Shown in pieces: positions 45,956-54,266 of a stretch of DNA of 64,000 nt. Both the position numbers and the translations under genes were made by a program. The stretch comes from Ruegeria sp. Alg231-54 (GTDB taxonomy: Bacteria; Pseudomonadota; Alphaproteobacteria; Rhodobacterales; Rhodobacteraceae). Each line of letters starts with the position of its first letter. The stretch's first letter is position 1. The notes under the pieces are model-generated. The model did not search any database. It was not told the origin of the DNA and was given only the letters and a program-made list of their open reading frames with translations. Where the stretch lies: positions 124,003 to 188,002 of the forward strand of contig NZ_FREZ01000005.1 in assembly GCF_900143525.1 (NCBI RefSeq), in the 5' to 3' direction.

Positions 45956-46729
45956 ATGTCTATCGCAGCCAAAGCCAATACCCTCTGGGAATACGCCAAC
46001 CCGCGCAAATTCCTCGCGACCAGCGAGCGGGTCCTGCCGTTCTTCTGGATGACTTCTTTTGTGTGTCTGGTCGTCGGGCTGATCTGGGGCTTTTTCTTCA
46101 CGCCGGATGACTACAAACAGGGCTCGACCGTCAAGATCATCTACCTGCATGTGCCTGCGGCGCTGATGGCGATCAATTGCTGGCTGATGATGCTGGCCAC
46201 ATCTTTGGTCTGGCTGGTGCGCCGCCACCATGTCAGTGCACTCGCTGCGCGAGCGGCAGCTCCCATCGGTATCGTGATGACCCTGATCGCGTTGGCAACC
46301 GGCGCGATCTGGGGGCAACCGATGTGGGGCACGTGGTGGGCCTGGGATCCGCGCCTAACCGCGTTCCTGATCCTGTTTCTGTTTTACCTTGGCTACGTAG
46401 CCCTGTGGGAAGCGATCGAGGATTCCGATACAGCCGCTGATCTGACCTCGGTCCTGTGTCTGGTGGGGTCGGTTTTTGCCTTGCTCAGCCGCTATGCGGT
46501 GAACTTCTGGAACCAAGGCCTGCATCAGGGGGCATCCGTGATGCGAGCCGCAGCCGTCACCGGCGCGGATACCGAAGAAAAAGTCAGCAACATTTATTTC
46601 TATCCGCTGCTGGTATGTATCATCGGATTTGTGCTGCTGTTCATTGCGTTGGTTCTGTATCGCACAGGAACGGAAATCCGGGCGCGACGGATTAAGGCGC
46701 TGCTGGCGCGAGAAAGGCTAAACGGATGA
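45956..46729 (+). CDS. ccmC: Haem-handling protein CcmC
   Basis: 257 residues, six membrane helices. The tryptophan-rich WWD motif reads GTWWAWDPRLT, and the two conserved periplasmic histidines appear in YLHVPAALMAINCW and in NFWNQGLHQG. It transfers haem to CcmE. The stop overlaps ccmD by 4 bp. Confidence 0.96.
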   Translation: MSIAAKANTLWEYANPRKFLATSERVLPFFWMTSFVCLVVGLIWGFFFTPDDYKQGSTVKIIYLHVPAALMAINCWLMMLATSLVWLVRRHHVSALAARAAAPIGIVMTLIALATGAIWGQPMWGTWWAWDPRLTAFLILFLFYLGYVALWEAIEDSDTAADLTSVLCLVGSVFALLSRYAVNFWNQGLHQGASVMRAAAVTGADTEEKVSNIYFYPLLVCIIGFVLLFIALVLYRTGTEIRARRIKALLARERLNG

Positions 46730-46884
46730 TCCCTGATCTTGGAAAATATGCCGACGCGGTCCTGTGGTCCTATGCGGCCTCGCTGGGGTTGCTGATTGCA
46801 CTGGTCGCTCTTAGCGTCATGCGTGGGCGCAAAGTCCGGGCGGAAATGGAAAAGCTCGAACACAGGATGTCACGCAATGGCTAA
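46726..46884 (+). CDS. ccmD: Haem exporter subunit CcmD
   Basis: 52 residues: MIPDLGKYADAVLWSYAA, then a hydrophobic helix (LGLLIALVALSVM) and a basic/acidic cytoplasmic tail (RGRKVRAEMEKLEHR). Size, topology and position between ccmC and ccmG are those of CcmD, which stabilises the CcmC-CcmE complex. It overlaps ccmC by 4 bp and ccmG by 8 bp. Confidence 0.9.
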   Translation: MIPDLGKYADAVLWSYAASLGLLIALVALSVMRGRKVRAEMEKLEHRMSRNG

Positions 46885-47413
46885 AATCTCACCCCTGATG
46901 GTTGCGCCGCCGTTGATCTTCGGCGCTTTTGCCGTTTTGGCCGGCATTGGCATGTTCCGGGATGACCCCGATGCCTTGCCATCTGCACGCGAAGGGCAGC
47001 CCGCGCCACCTGTCGTTCTGACCGAGTTTCCGGGTAAAACGTTGTTCGACGATGACACCCTGCGTGATGGTGAGGTCAAGCTGGTCAACTATTGGGCCAG
47101 CTGGTGTGCCCCTTGCCGGGCCGAGCATCCCAACCTTGAGGCGCTGTCCGAAGAGGGCATCCCGGTCTATGGCATCAACTACAAGGATCAGTTGGCCAAT
47201 GCCGAAGGTTTTCTGACCGAACTGGGTGACCCATATGAGGCCATCGGTCGGGATGAACAAGGGCGCATGGCGCTGGACTGGGGTCTTTACGGTGTTCCGG
47301 AAACTTATGTGATCGACGGGGAGGGCACGATCATCCTGCGCTTTGCCGGTCCGATTACGCAGCGCGTCATCGAAAGCAGGATACGCCCGGCATTGGAAAA
47401 AGCTGGCCAGTGA
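46877..47413 (+). CDS. ccmG: Thiol-disulfide reductant CcmG (DsbE)
   Basis: 178 residues. An N-terminal membrane anchor (MVAPPLIFGAFAVLAGIGMF) precedes a periplasmic thioredoxin domain with the redox motif NYWASWCAPCRAEHPNLEAL and the cis-Pro loop YGVPETYVIDGEG. It reduces apocytochrome c cysteines before haem attachment. The start at 46877 overlaps ccmD; the longer frame upstream is inside ccmC/ccmD. Last gene of the ccm operon. Confidence 0.95.
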   Translation: MAKISPLMVAPPLIFGAFAVLAGIGMFRDDPDALPSAREGQPAPPVVLTEFPGKTLFDDDTLRDGEVKLVNYWASWCAPCRAEHPNLEALSEEGIPVYGINYKDQLANAEGFLTELGDPYEAIGRDEQGRMALDWGLYGVPETYVIDGEGTIILRFAGPITQRVIESRIRPALEKAGQ

Positions 47414-47494
47414 TCTGATCCGTTGCCATGCGGAGCGTGCCTGCTGCACGCGCTCTATTTCTTGTTTCTGCTAGTTGCGCTGGCACCCAAGAAA

Positions 47495-47522
47495 AAGCCC
47501 CGGCGCATTGGCCGGGGCTTTG
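47495..47522. terminator. Bidirectional terminator between ccmG and acnA
   Basis: AAGCCCCGGC and GCCGGGGCTT form a 10-bp stem with a 6-nt loop. A T-rich tail follows on the plus strand, and A's that read as T's on the minus strand (AAAAAG before the stem). It serves the convergent ccm operon and acnA. Confidence 0.85.
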
Positions 47523-47527
47523 TTGCT

Positions 47528-50218
47528 TTAAGCGTCCTTGGCAAGGTTCCGCAACACGTATTGCAGCACGCCGCCGTTTTCGATGTATTCGACCTCGGGC
47601 GCGGTATCGATCCGGCATTTCAGCGTGATTGTTTTCTCGGTTCCGTCGCCGAAAATGATGGTGCAGGGCACCTCTTGCAGTGGCTCGACCGAATCCAAGC
47701 CGTGGATTGATACGGTTTCATCGCCTGTCAGGCCCAATGTCTTGCGGGTGTCGCCGCCGGTGAACTCGAACGGGATTACGCCCATTCCAACCAAGTTGGA
47801 CCTGTGGATACGCTCAAAGCTTTCGGCGATCACGGCTTTGACGCCCAGCAAGGCCGTGCCCTTGGCAGCCCAGTCCCGGGATGAGCCGGCGCCGTATTGC
47901 TCGCCACCAAAGACGACCAGCGGAAGGCCTAGTTCCTGGTAGGCCATTGATGCGTCGTAGATCGAAGCCTGTTCGCCGTCAGGACCTTTGGTATAGCCGC
48001 CTTCGACGCCGTCCAGCATCTCATTCTTGATGCGGATGTTGGCGAATGTGCCACGCATCATGACCTCGTGGTTGCCGCGGCGGGAACCGTAGGAGTTGAA
48101 CTCGCGTGGCTGCACCTGACGTTCGATCAGGTACTGACCGGCAGGTGAAGTGCTTGCAAAAGACCCTGCGGGTGAGATGTGGTCGGTCGTGACCATGTCC
48201 CCAAGAACCGCCAACACCTTGGCCTCTTCGATATTTGAGATCGTGCCCGGCTCGGCACCCATTCCCTGAAAATAGGGAGGGTTCTGGATATAGGTCGAAG
48301 TCGGCGGCCAGTCATAGGTTTCCTGTTGCGGAACCTCGACGCTTTGCCATTTCTCATCGCCTTTGAAGACATCCGCATATTTCGACTGGAACGCTTCGCG
48401 TGTGACCGTTTCCTGAACCAATTCGGCAATTTCGCTTTGGGTTGGCCAGATGTCCTTCATGAAGACGTCATTGCCGTCCTTGTCCTGCCCAATCGGCTCG
48501 GATGTCAGGTCGATATCCATGGTGCCAGCCAACGCATAGACTACAACCAGCGGTGGCGAGGCCAGGTAGTTGGCCCGCACGTCCGGCGAAATTCGGCCTT
48601 CAAAGTTGCGGTTGCCGGACAGAACGGACGTAGCGACCAGATCACCCTCGGCAATTGCTTCACTGATCTCCCTCTGAATCGGGCCAGAGTTGCCGATGCA
48701 TGTGGTGCAGCCATAACCAACCAGGTTGAACCCGATGGCATCCAGATGTTGCTGCAGGCCAGCCGCCTCAAGGTATTCAGACACAACCTGCGAGCCGGGG
48801 GCCAGCGATGTTTTTACCCAAGGCTGACGGTTCAGGCCCAGCTCATGCGCCTTTTTTGCAACCAGACCGGCTCCGATCATCACGTAAGGGTTCGAAGTGT
48901 TGGTGCAGGATGTGATCGAGGCGATCACGACCTTGCCCGATTCCATGCCGTATTCTTCACCTTTGACTTCGATCTGCTTACCCATCGGGCGCTTGAAGGT
49001 ATCCGCCATTTCTTTGGTAAATGCTGCTTTGGCGTCGGTCAGCGCAACATAGTCCTGAGGGCGTTTCGGGCCGGAGATAGCGGGAACGATCGTGCCCATG
49101 TCCAGCGTCAGAGTGTCGGTGTAGATGGGCGCGTAGTTCTCATCACGCCAAAGGCCGTTTTCCTTGGCATAAGCTTCGACCAGTGCCAGGCGATCCTCAT
49201 CCCGACCGGTGTTACGCATATAGCGCAGGGTCTCACCATCAATCGGGAAGAAGCCGCAGGTCGCGCCATACTCGGGGGCCATGTTGGCAATCGTCGCGCG
49301 GTCAGCCAGCGGCAAACGGTCCAGACCGCTCCCGTAGAACTCGACGAATTTGCCCACCACGCCTTTCGCGCGCAGCATCTCGACGACTTTCAAAACAAGG
49401 TCAGTGCCAGTGGTGCCTTCGAGCATCGCGCCGGTCAGCTCAAAACCTACAACCTCGGGGATCAGCATCGATATCGGCTGGCCCAGCATCGCGGCCTCGG
49501 CTTCGATCCCGCCAACACCCCAGCCCAGAACGGCCATACCGTTGACCATGGTGGTGTGGCTGTCGGTACCAACCAGCGTGTCGGGGTAGGCGACTTCGTC
49601 GCCGTTCTGGTCGGTGTCGGTCCAGACGGTCTGGGCCAGATATTCTAGGTTCACCTGATGGCAGATACCGGTTCCGGGGGGAACAACGCGGAAGTTGTTA
49701 AAGGCCGATTGCCCCCATTTCAGGAACTGGTAACGCTCCATGTTGCGTTCATATTCGCGATCCACGTTCATCTGGAACGCGCGCGGGTTGCCGAATTCAT
49801 CAATCATGACTGAGTGGTCGATGACCAGATCAACCGGGTTCAGCGGGTTGATCTTCTGCGCATCGCCGCCCAGCCCTTTGATGCCATCGCGCATCGCAGC
49901 CAGATCGACTACAGCCGGAACGCCGGTAAAGTCCTGCATCAACACGCGGGCAGGGCGATACGCAATCTCGCGCGGGTTCTTGCCGCCATTGCGTGCCCAT
50001 TCGCCAAAGGCTTTTATATCATCGACCGCGACGGAAAAGCCATCATCCTCGAACCGCAGCATGTTCTCGAGAACCACTTTGAGCGCGGCGGGAAGCTCGG
50101 AAAAATCACCCAGACCAGCCTCTTGCGCGGCAGGGATCGAGTAATATGAAATGGATTTGCCATTCACGCTAAGGTTGCGGCGTGTTTTCGCGGTATCTTG
50201 TCCGACTTTGATGGGCAT
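47528..50218 (-). CDS. acnA: Aconitate hydratase A
   Basis: 896 residues, as expected for AcnA (IRP1-like). It interconverts citrate and isocitrate in the TCA cycle through a 4Fe-4S cluster. Cluster ligands: SCTNTSNPYV (first Cys) and GCTTCIGNSGP (the other two). VGTDSHTTMVNGMAVLGWGVGG and the C-terminal domain block FGGEQYGAGSSRDWAAKG are present. The ATG at 50218 follows GGGAGG; upstream frame codons to 50302 lack a ribosome site. Monocistronic, with a dyad-rich promoter region. Confidence 0.97.
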   Translation of the reverse strand: MPIKVGQDTAKTRRNLSVNGKSISYYSIPAAQEAGLGDFSELPAALKVVLENMLRFEDDGFSVAVDDIKAFGEWARNGGKNPREIAYRPARVLMQDFTGVPAVVDLAAMRDGIKGLGGDAQKINPLNPVDLVIDHSVMIDEFGNPRAFQMNVDREYERNMERYQFLKWGQSAFNNFRVVPPGTGICHQVNLEYLAQTVWTDTDQNGDEVAYPDTLVGTDSHTTMVNGMAVLGWGVGGIEAEAAMLGQPISMLIPEVVGFELTGAMLEGTTGTDLVLKVVEMLRAKGVVGKFVEFYGSGLDRLPLADRATIANMAPEYGATCGFFPIDGETLRYMRNTGRDEDRLALVEAYAKENGLWRDENYAPIYTDTLTLDMGTIVPAISGPKRPQDYVALTDAKAAFTKEMADTFKRPMGKQIEVKGEEYGMESGKVVIASITSCTNTSNPYVMIGAGLVAKKAHELGLNRQPWVKTSLAPGSQVVSEYLEAAGLQQHLDAIGFNLVGYGCTTCIGNSGPIQREISEAIAEGDLVATSVLSGNRNFEGRISPDVRANYLASPPLVVVYALAGTMDIDLTSEPIGQDKDGNDVFMKDIWPTQSEIAELVQETVTREAFQSKYADVFKGDEKWQSVEVPQQETYDWPPTSTYIQNPPYFQGMGAEPGTISNIEEAKVLAVLGDMVTTDHISPAGSFASTSPAGQYLIERQVQPREFNSYGSRRGNHEVMMRGTFANIRIKNEMLDGVEGGYTKGPDGEQASIYDASMAYQELGLPLVVFGGEQYGAGSSRDWAAKGTALLGVKAVIAESFERIHRSNLVGMGVIPFEFTGGDTRKTLGLTGDETVSIHGLDSVEPLQEVPCTIIFGDGTEKTITLKCRIDTAPEVEYIENGGVLQYVLRNLAKDA

Positions 50219-50277
50219 CTGTGGCCTCCCTCTGAAATGACTTGGACCCCGGGATTCGCTAATAGATATCTGCATCA

Positions 50278-50302
50278 CCAAAGTCTTTGGTTCAAGGACC
50301 AA
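50278..50302. promoter_or_regulatory. Overlapping palindromes between acnA and the DUF1223 gene
   Basis: CCAAAGTCTTTGG (50278-50290) is a perfect palindrome. It overlaps TTGGTTCAAGGACCAA (50287-50302), whose TTGGT/ACCAA ends pair. This lies 60-85 bp upstream of acnA in the divergent region and is probably an operator; the regulator is unknown. Confidence 0.35.
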
Positions 50303-50315
50303 GGTGGTGAGCTTG

Positions 50316-50345
50316 TTGAGTTATGTATACCATTGCACACATAAT
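50316..50345 (+). promoter_or_regulatory. Possible sigma-70 promoter of the DUF1223 gene
   Basis: TTGAGT (50316-50321) and CATAAT (50340-50345) are separated by 18 bp, about 105 bp upstream of the start at 50450. Resemblance only. Confidence 0.35.
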
Positions 50346-50449
50346 TTAAGGGTAACGATGGTCGCATGTCTCAAGAAACGTTGATTGGAGGTTGAACGGG
50401 CTTGCGTTTAAACCGGTCGGTACATCCAGCCAAAGGCCCGAGACCCGTA

Positions 50450-51151
50450 ATGTTCAGATCCATTCGCGCAACAGCGTTAGTTTCCTTGTTTCTCTCCACA
50501 GCAGCCCTGGCCGAGGGCGATCCGGTTGTGGTTGAGTTGTTCACATCTCAAGGCTGTTCGTCCTGTCCGCCTGCCGACCGGATCATGCATGATTTAGCCG
50601 AACGCGACGATGTGATTGGCCTGGCACTGCATGTGGACTACTGGGACTACATCGGGTGGAAGGACGAATATGCCGATCCGGATCACACACTGCGCCAGCG
50701 CACTTATGCGCGGGAAGGGGGGCGGTCGATGATCTATACGCCTCAGATGGTGGTGAATGGCCAGCAGGATGTGGTCGGGGCGCAATCGCGGGAACTGGAT
50801 CGCCTGATCAATGCGCATCTCAAGGCCGCCCCGCAAGCGTCCGTGACGGCCGCGCGCTCAGGTGATGATGTGACGGTGGATGTGACGCCGGTCGAACTGC
50901 CGGCCGGAGAAACCTATGACATCCGGGTCATTCAGTATTCACCGATGCGCCATGCCTCGATCCGACGCGGAGAGCTGGCTGGCCACGATCTGGACTATGC
51001 CAATGTTGTCGAGGCCTGGCATATGGCAGGTCAATGGGACGGCGTCGCGCCTCAGGCGTATTCGGTAACCGTCGACACAGATTATCCGGCAGTTGTGCTG
51101 GTGCAAAGGGCAGGGCACGGCCCGATCGTGGCAGCCGCGCGGGTCAAATAA
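50450..51151 (+). CDS. DUF1223 secreted thioredoxin-like protein
   Basis: 233 residues with a signal peptide (FRSIRATALVSLFLSTAALA). The mature protein starts VVVELFTSQGCSSCPPADRIMHDL: the CSSC in a PPAD context is the DUF1223 hallmark and resembles a thioredoxin active site. ALHVDYWDYIGWKDEYADP and TYAREGGRSMIYTPQMVVNG are further family blocks. A periplasmic redox role is likely, but no function is assigned. The ATG at 50450 is chosen for the signal peptide; a TTG at 50402 is rejected. The stop abuts the end of the LpxL-like gene on the other strand with no gap. Confidence 0.88.
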   Translation: MFRSIRATALVSLFLSTAALAEGDPVVVELFTSQGCSSCPPADRIMHDLAERDDVIGLALHVDYWDYIGWKDEYADPDHTLRQRTYAREGGRSMIYTPQMVVNGQQDVVGAQSRELDRLINAHLKAAPQASVTAARSGDDVTVDVTPVELPAGETYDIRVIQYSPMRHASIRRGELAGHDLDYANVVEAWHMAGQWDGVAPQAYSVTVDTDYPAVVLVQRAGHGPIVAAARVK

Positions 51152-52075
51152 TCAGGGCATGTCCTCGGGCTGCACGCCCAAACCGTTCCAGGCTTTCCAG
51201 CGCCGGTGGATCCAAAACCACTGACCCATATGCTGTCTTACCATGGCCTCAAGATCGTCATTGGTGAACTGGGTCATGGTCTTCGGATCTGTATGCGGAA
51301 CCGGATCGTGTAGCACGATTTCAAAGTCCACGCCGTTTGGTTGCCGCACCGCATAGCATGGGATCAGGACGGCGTTGTATTTCATTGCCAGTTCTGCATT
51401 CAGGACTGAGGTCACGGCGGGCTTGCCAAAGAATGTCAGCTCTTCACCGCCATGGGCGTGCAGATCGGATACGATCGCGATGATCCCATTTTTTTTGAGC
51501 GAACGAACCATCTCCACCATTCCGCGACGGCCCTGTTCAAACATCGGCGAGCCGGTCTTATGGAACGCCTCGACATACATGTCGTTGAAATAAGGGTTCG
51601 CCATGCGGCGATAGAGGCACCCAATCGGTTGACCGCTGCGTTCCTGCAGGGCGATGCGTGCTGCAAGATAGTGACCAAAATGCGCGGTGATCATCATGAT
51701 CGGTCGCCCTTCGGCGACGGCAGTGTCAAATGCGGCAACACCCGAACCGCTTACCTTTGCCGTGCGCTGACGTTCGGTGAACCCTTCGGGCGAAAAATGC
51801 TCCATAATCGCGCGACCGGCATTGTCCGGAACGGCACTGCAAATTCTGTTGACCTCGGCCTCTGACAGGTCAGGGCGGGTCAATTTCAAGTTGCTGCGCA
51901 CGCGTTTGGTAAAGCCGATCAACGGTGAAAGCCCACGCGCGATTGCGCCCATGGTGGCCAGGCGAGCTTCATAGGGCAGCAACCGCAAGGTCCCGATGAC
52001 GCCCTTCATGAACAATCCAGTGATGTAGTATTTTCTAAGCTCTGTGCGGCTTAGTTCCGACTTTTCGACGGGCAT
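51152..52075 (-). CDS. LpxL/HtrB-family acyltransferase with altered catalytic motif
   Basis: 307 residues, related to the lipid A late acyltransferases (LpxL/HtrB). An N-terminal membrane segment is followed by NLKLTRPDLSEAEVNRI, MMITAHFGHYLAARIALQERSGQPIGCLYR, GRRGMVEMVRSLKKNG and QWFWIHRRWK, which place it firmly in the family. The catalytic HX4(D/E) motif should read like HFGNWE; here it is His132-Phe-Gly-His-Tyr followed by Leu137, so the acidic residue is missing. The HFGHYLAAR substitution suggests another substrate, altered chemistry or loss of activity. It is downstream of fliG on the same strand. Confidence 0.8.
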   Translation of the reverse strand: MPVEKSELSRTELRKYYITGLFMKGVIGTLRLLPYEARLATMGAIARGLSPLIGFTKRVRSNLKLTRPDLSEAEVNRICSAVPDNAGRAIMEHFSPEGFTERQRTAKVSGSGVAAFDTAVAEGRPIMMITAHFGHYLAARIALQERSGQPIGCLYRRMANPYFNDMYVEAFHKTGSPMFEQGRRGMVEMVRSLKKNGIIAIVSDLHAHGGEELTFFGKPAVTSVLNAELAMKYNAVLIPCYAVRQPNGVDFEIVLHDPVPHTDPKTMTQFTNDDLEAMVRQHMGQWFWIHRRWKAWNGLGVQPEDMP

Positions 52076-52151
52076 GAATAGGTCTCACCGGCTGTTGCGA
52101 TTTGCCGGGCAAGACATACAAGGCGGAAACCGCAACCACAAGCGTTGCAAA

Positions 52152-52168
52152 ACAAAGCCATGCTTTGT
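52152..52168 (-). terminator. Terminator downstream of fliG
   Basis: On the minus strand ACAAAGC-ATG-GCTTTGT is followed by TTTGC. It separates fliG from the acyltransferase gene. Confidence 0.6.
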
Positions 52169-52190
52169 CTTGCCGGATCGGACTAGCCCG

Positions 52191-53279
52191 TCACTCTTCG
52201 CTATCCTCTTCGATCAACGCTATTGCGCCTTCGTCGACCAGTGTTCGAATTGAGCCGATGACAAGTGTCATAGCTTCTTCTGCTTCTGCCAGTTTCACCT
52301 TGCCGCGTTCGGTGAATTCCTCGCGCAGGTTATCCGCCATACGCGTCGACATGTTGGATAGCAGGAAATCGACCGCGGCTTTGTCATTCTCGGCCGTGGC
52401 GCCAGCCAAGGCGGTGACGAGATCAGCCTGATCCAATCCACGCAGAATCGCAGGCACGTCCCTGGGCAGGATGCGGGCCGGGATATGGGCGAAGGTGAAT
52501 ATCGATTGGCGCACCAAAGCTGCAAAGTCGGTGTCTTCTTCATCTAGGGCCGTCAAAAGCCCGTCGCGCGTCGCTGCGGCCGATTGGTTCAGAATCGCAC
52601 CGACCCGCGCGCCGGGGCCATCCGAAAAGGCCGTGGCCGGGCGTCGATCAAGTTGCGCCGCCAGCGACCAGCCAATCCGTTCAACGGCCTCGGGCGTGAT
52701 GTTGGCCGTTTTGGACACGGCATAGGTGATGCGCCGCGCGACCGGGCCGGGCAGGTGACCCAGAAGTTGCGCGGCATTCGCAGTCTCCAGCTTGGACAAC
52801 ATGACCGCCGCAATTTCAGTGCTTTCGGCCAGAGCGATGGTGGCCAAATCTTCTGTCGGGATTTCGCGCAACCGTTGCCACGGATCGCCGATCTGGCGCA
52901 CCCCGGCTTCTTTCCGCAACCGAGTTGCTGCAGGCGCTATCCGGTCGCTGACCGCGTCCAGAGCATCGGCCAACCCATGTGGAAAAGACAGGCCGATACT
53001 GTCCAGCGCTTCGGCAAATTCATGTGCGACGGATGCCAGCGTGATGCGATCCACAATGCCCATCTGACCCAGCTGGTGCGTCAGCTTTTCTTGCAAATCG
53101 TCTGGAAGTTCTTCTAGGGGGATATCTGCGCCCTCATTCAACAAAAGGCGCACAACGACAGCGGCTTTTTGTCGGCTGCTCAGCGCCTTGGGGCCGACGC
53201 GGGGCGCGTCGTTCTGGGCGTCGGCTGTGGGTGTTGATGTCCCCGGTACCAGTTGAACCAAAGAGTTTGTGTCCTGCAT
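52191..53279 (-). CDS. fliG: Flagellar motor switch protein FliG
   Basis: 362 residues. FliG sits in the C-ring and couples stator torque to rotor. The N-terminal region (SRQKAAVVVRLLLNEGADIPLEEL), the middle ARM-like part (IALAESTEIAAVMLSKLETANAAQLLGHLP) and the C-terminal stator-facing domain (ILPRDVPAILRGLDQADLVTALAGA, FLLSNMSTRMADNLREEF) follow the FliG order. The usual EHPQ motif of the middle domain is not seen. No other flagellar gene is in this window; lone fliG genes occur in Rhodobacterales. Motility is suggested, not proven. Confidence 0.85.
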   Translation of the reverse strand: MQDTNSLVQLVPGTSTPTADAQNDAPRVGPKALSSRQKAAVVVRLLLNEGADIPLEELPDDLQEKLTHQLGQMGIVDRITLASVAHEFAEALDSIGLSFPHGLADALDAVSDRIAPAATRLRKEAGVRQIGDPWQRLREIPTEDLATIALAESTEIAAVMLSKLETANAAQLLGHLPGPVARRITYAVSKTANITPEAVERIGWSLAAQLDRRPATAFSDGPGARVGAILNQSAAATRDGLLTALDEEDTDFAALVRQSIFTFAHIPARILPRDVPAILRGLDQADLVTALAGATAENDKAAVDFLLSNMSTRMADNLREEFTERGKVKLAEAEEAMTLVIGSIRTLVDEGAIALIEEDSEE

Positions 53280-53347
53280 CTGCCTGTGGTGCCAAGATTC
53301 TATTCCACAGGCAGATTACGGAGAGTCGGGTAAAGAAAGGTTGAAGT

Positions 53348-53887
53348 TTAGTAGTTGTAAGTCAGCCCGGTGCGGATCGCCTCGCGCAGGGATGCCTCGG
53401 CCCAAGTGCCTTCACCGCCGCGCGCCTTGATCTCGCGCCACTGGGCGATGGCAAGATCGGTTTTGCCCTCGGTGACAAAGCCCTGGCCCATGTAACTGCG
53501 CGCCAGTATGTTGTCGGGATTTGCCTCAATGGCGTTCGAATAGAAGGCATTCGCCAGATCAAGCTCACCCATTTTGCGGTAGGTGAAACCCCAGTAGGTC
53601 AATACGCGATCATCATCCTGGTCCATGATGCGCAGGATGTCCTGTGCATTTTCGAACTGTCCGTCATAAGCCAGTTCGCGCACGGCGTCATACAGCTCTT
53701 CTTCAGTAAAGTTGGTCTTGTCCGGCTTCACGCACCGTCCGGCGTCTTTGTCATAGACCCGACCGAAGAAACACTTCTTGGTCGTGTTGGTCGGCTTTGG
53801 CGGGCTGCTGTCACCGCCAGCGGCAAGCGCGACCGGCGCGAATGCAAAGGCCTGAAGGGCGATGGCTGAAGCGAGTACTAGGCGCAT
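53348..53887 (-). CDS. Secreted TPR protein with N-terminal Cys motif
   Basis: 179 residues. Signal peptide (MRLVLASAIALQAFAFAPVALA), then a short module C39-FFGRVYDKDAGR-C52 and a TPR region (about 75-165: YDAVRELAYDGQFENAQDILRIM, VLTYWGFTYRKMGELDLANAFYSNAIEANPDN, ARSYMGQGFVTEGKTDLAIAQWREI). Function unknown; TPRs suggest protein binding in the periplasm. The Cys module matches, in spacing, the small secreted protein encoded just upstream. Monocistronic or co-transcribed with that gene (104 bp apart). Confidence 0.82.
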   Translation of the reverse strand: MRLVLASAIALQAFAFAPVALAAGGDSSPPKPTNTTKKCFFGRVYDKDAGRCVKPDKTNFTEEELYDAVRELAYDGQFENAQDILRIMDQDDDRVLTYWGFTYRKMGELDLANAFYSNAIEANPDNILARSYMGQGFVTEGKTDLAIAQWREIKARGGEGTWAEASLREAIRTGLTYNY

Positions 53888-53991
53888 TTTCCTACTCCGT
53901 TGTCTGAGCTACTTACAGAAAGCATAGTGCGTTTCTCTCAAAAGCTAACAACCGAAGGCTCGTGTTTATTCACGAATAAGGAATTTTTTTC

Positions 53992-54144
53992 TCAGCTATT
54001 CACAATTTTGGCGCAGGTTTGGGCTTCTGCATCCCAATACGTGCCCGGCGCGCAGGACTGGGTTTGCTTGGAATGGCCACTACAAGCCAAGGCAACGGAA
54101 GCTGAACAACTAAGGGCCAAAGCGCAAATCAAAGTGCGGATCAT
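53992..54144 (-). CDS. 50-residue secreted protein with CxxGxx[WY]D...C motif
   Basis: MIRTLICALALSCSASVALA forms a signal peptide, or a lipoprotein signal ending ALAC. The mature peptide is CSGHSKQTQS followed by C31-APGTYWDAEAQT-C44 and AKIVNS. AGGAGA precedes the ATG by 6 bp, so translation is well supported although the gene is too short for most gene finders. It follows purB and its terminator. The family is present in Rhodobacteraceae in my memory, but its function is unknown. Confidence 0.8.
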   Translation of the reverse strand: MIRTLICALALSCSASVALACSGHSKQTQSCAPGTYWDAEAQTCAKIVNS

Positions 54145-54207
54145 CGTGTTTCTCCTGTCCGGACATACGCGGGCATCATAGCCGGTTTTGGCCTGTCTGG
54201 CAAAAGA

Positions 54208-54244
54208 GCAGGGCCCGGATCGCGTCGTGCGAACCGGGCCCTGC
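54208..54244 (-). terminator. Terminator of purB
   Basis: GCAGGGCCCGG and CCGGGCCCTGC form an 11-bp stem with a 15-nt loop. On the minus strand the stem is followed by TCTTTTGCC. It separates purB from the small secreted gene. Confidence 0.8.
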
Positions 54245-54266
54245 GAACCAATTTATCAATCGTGGT

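Noticed and set aside
48326..49648. 440-codon plus frame across acnA
   Set aside because: Antisense of acnA, which has full aconitase motifs.
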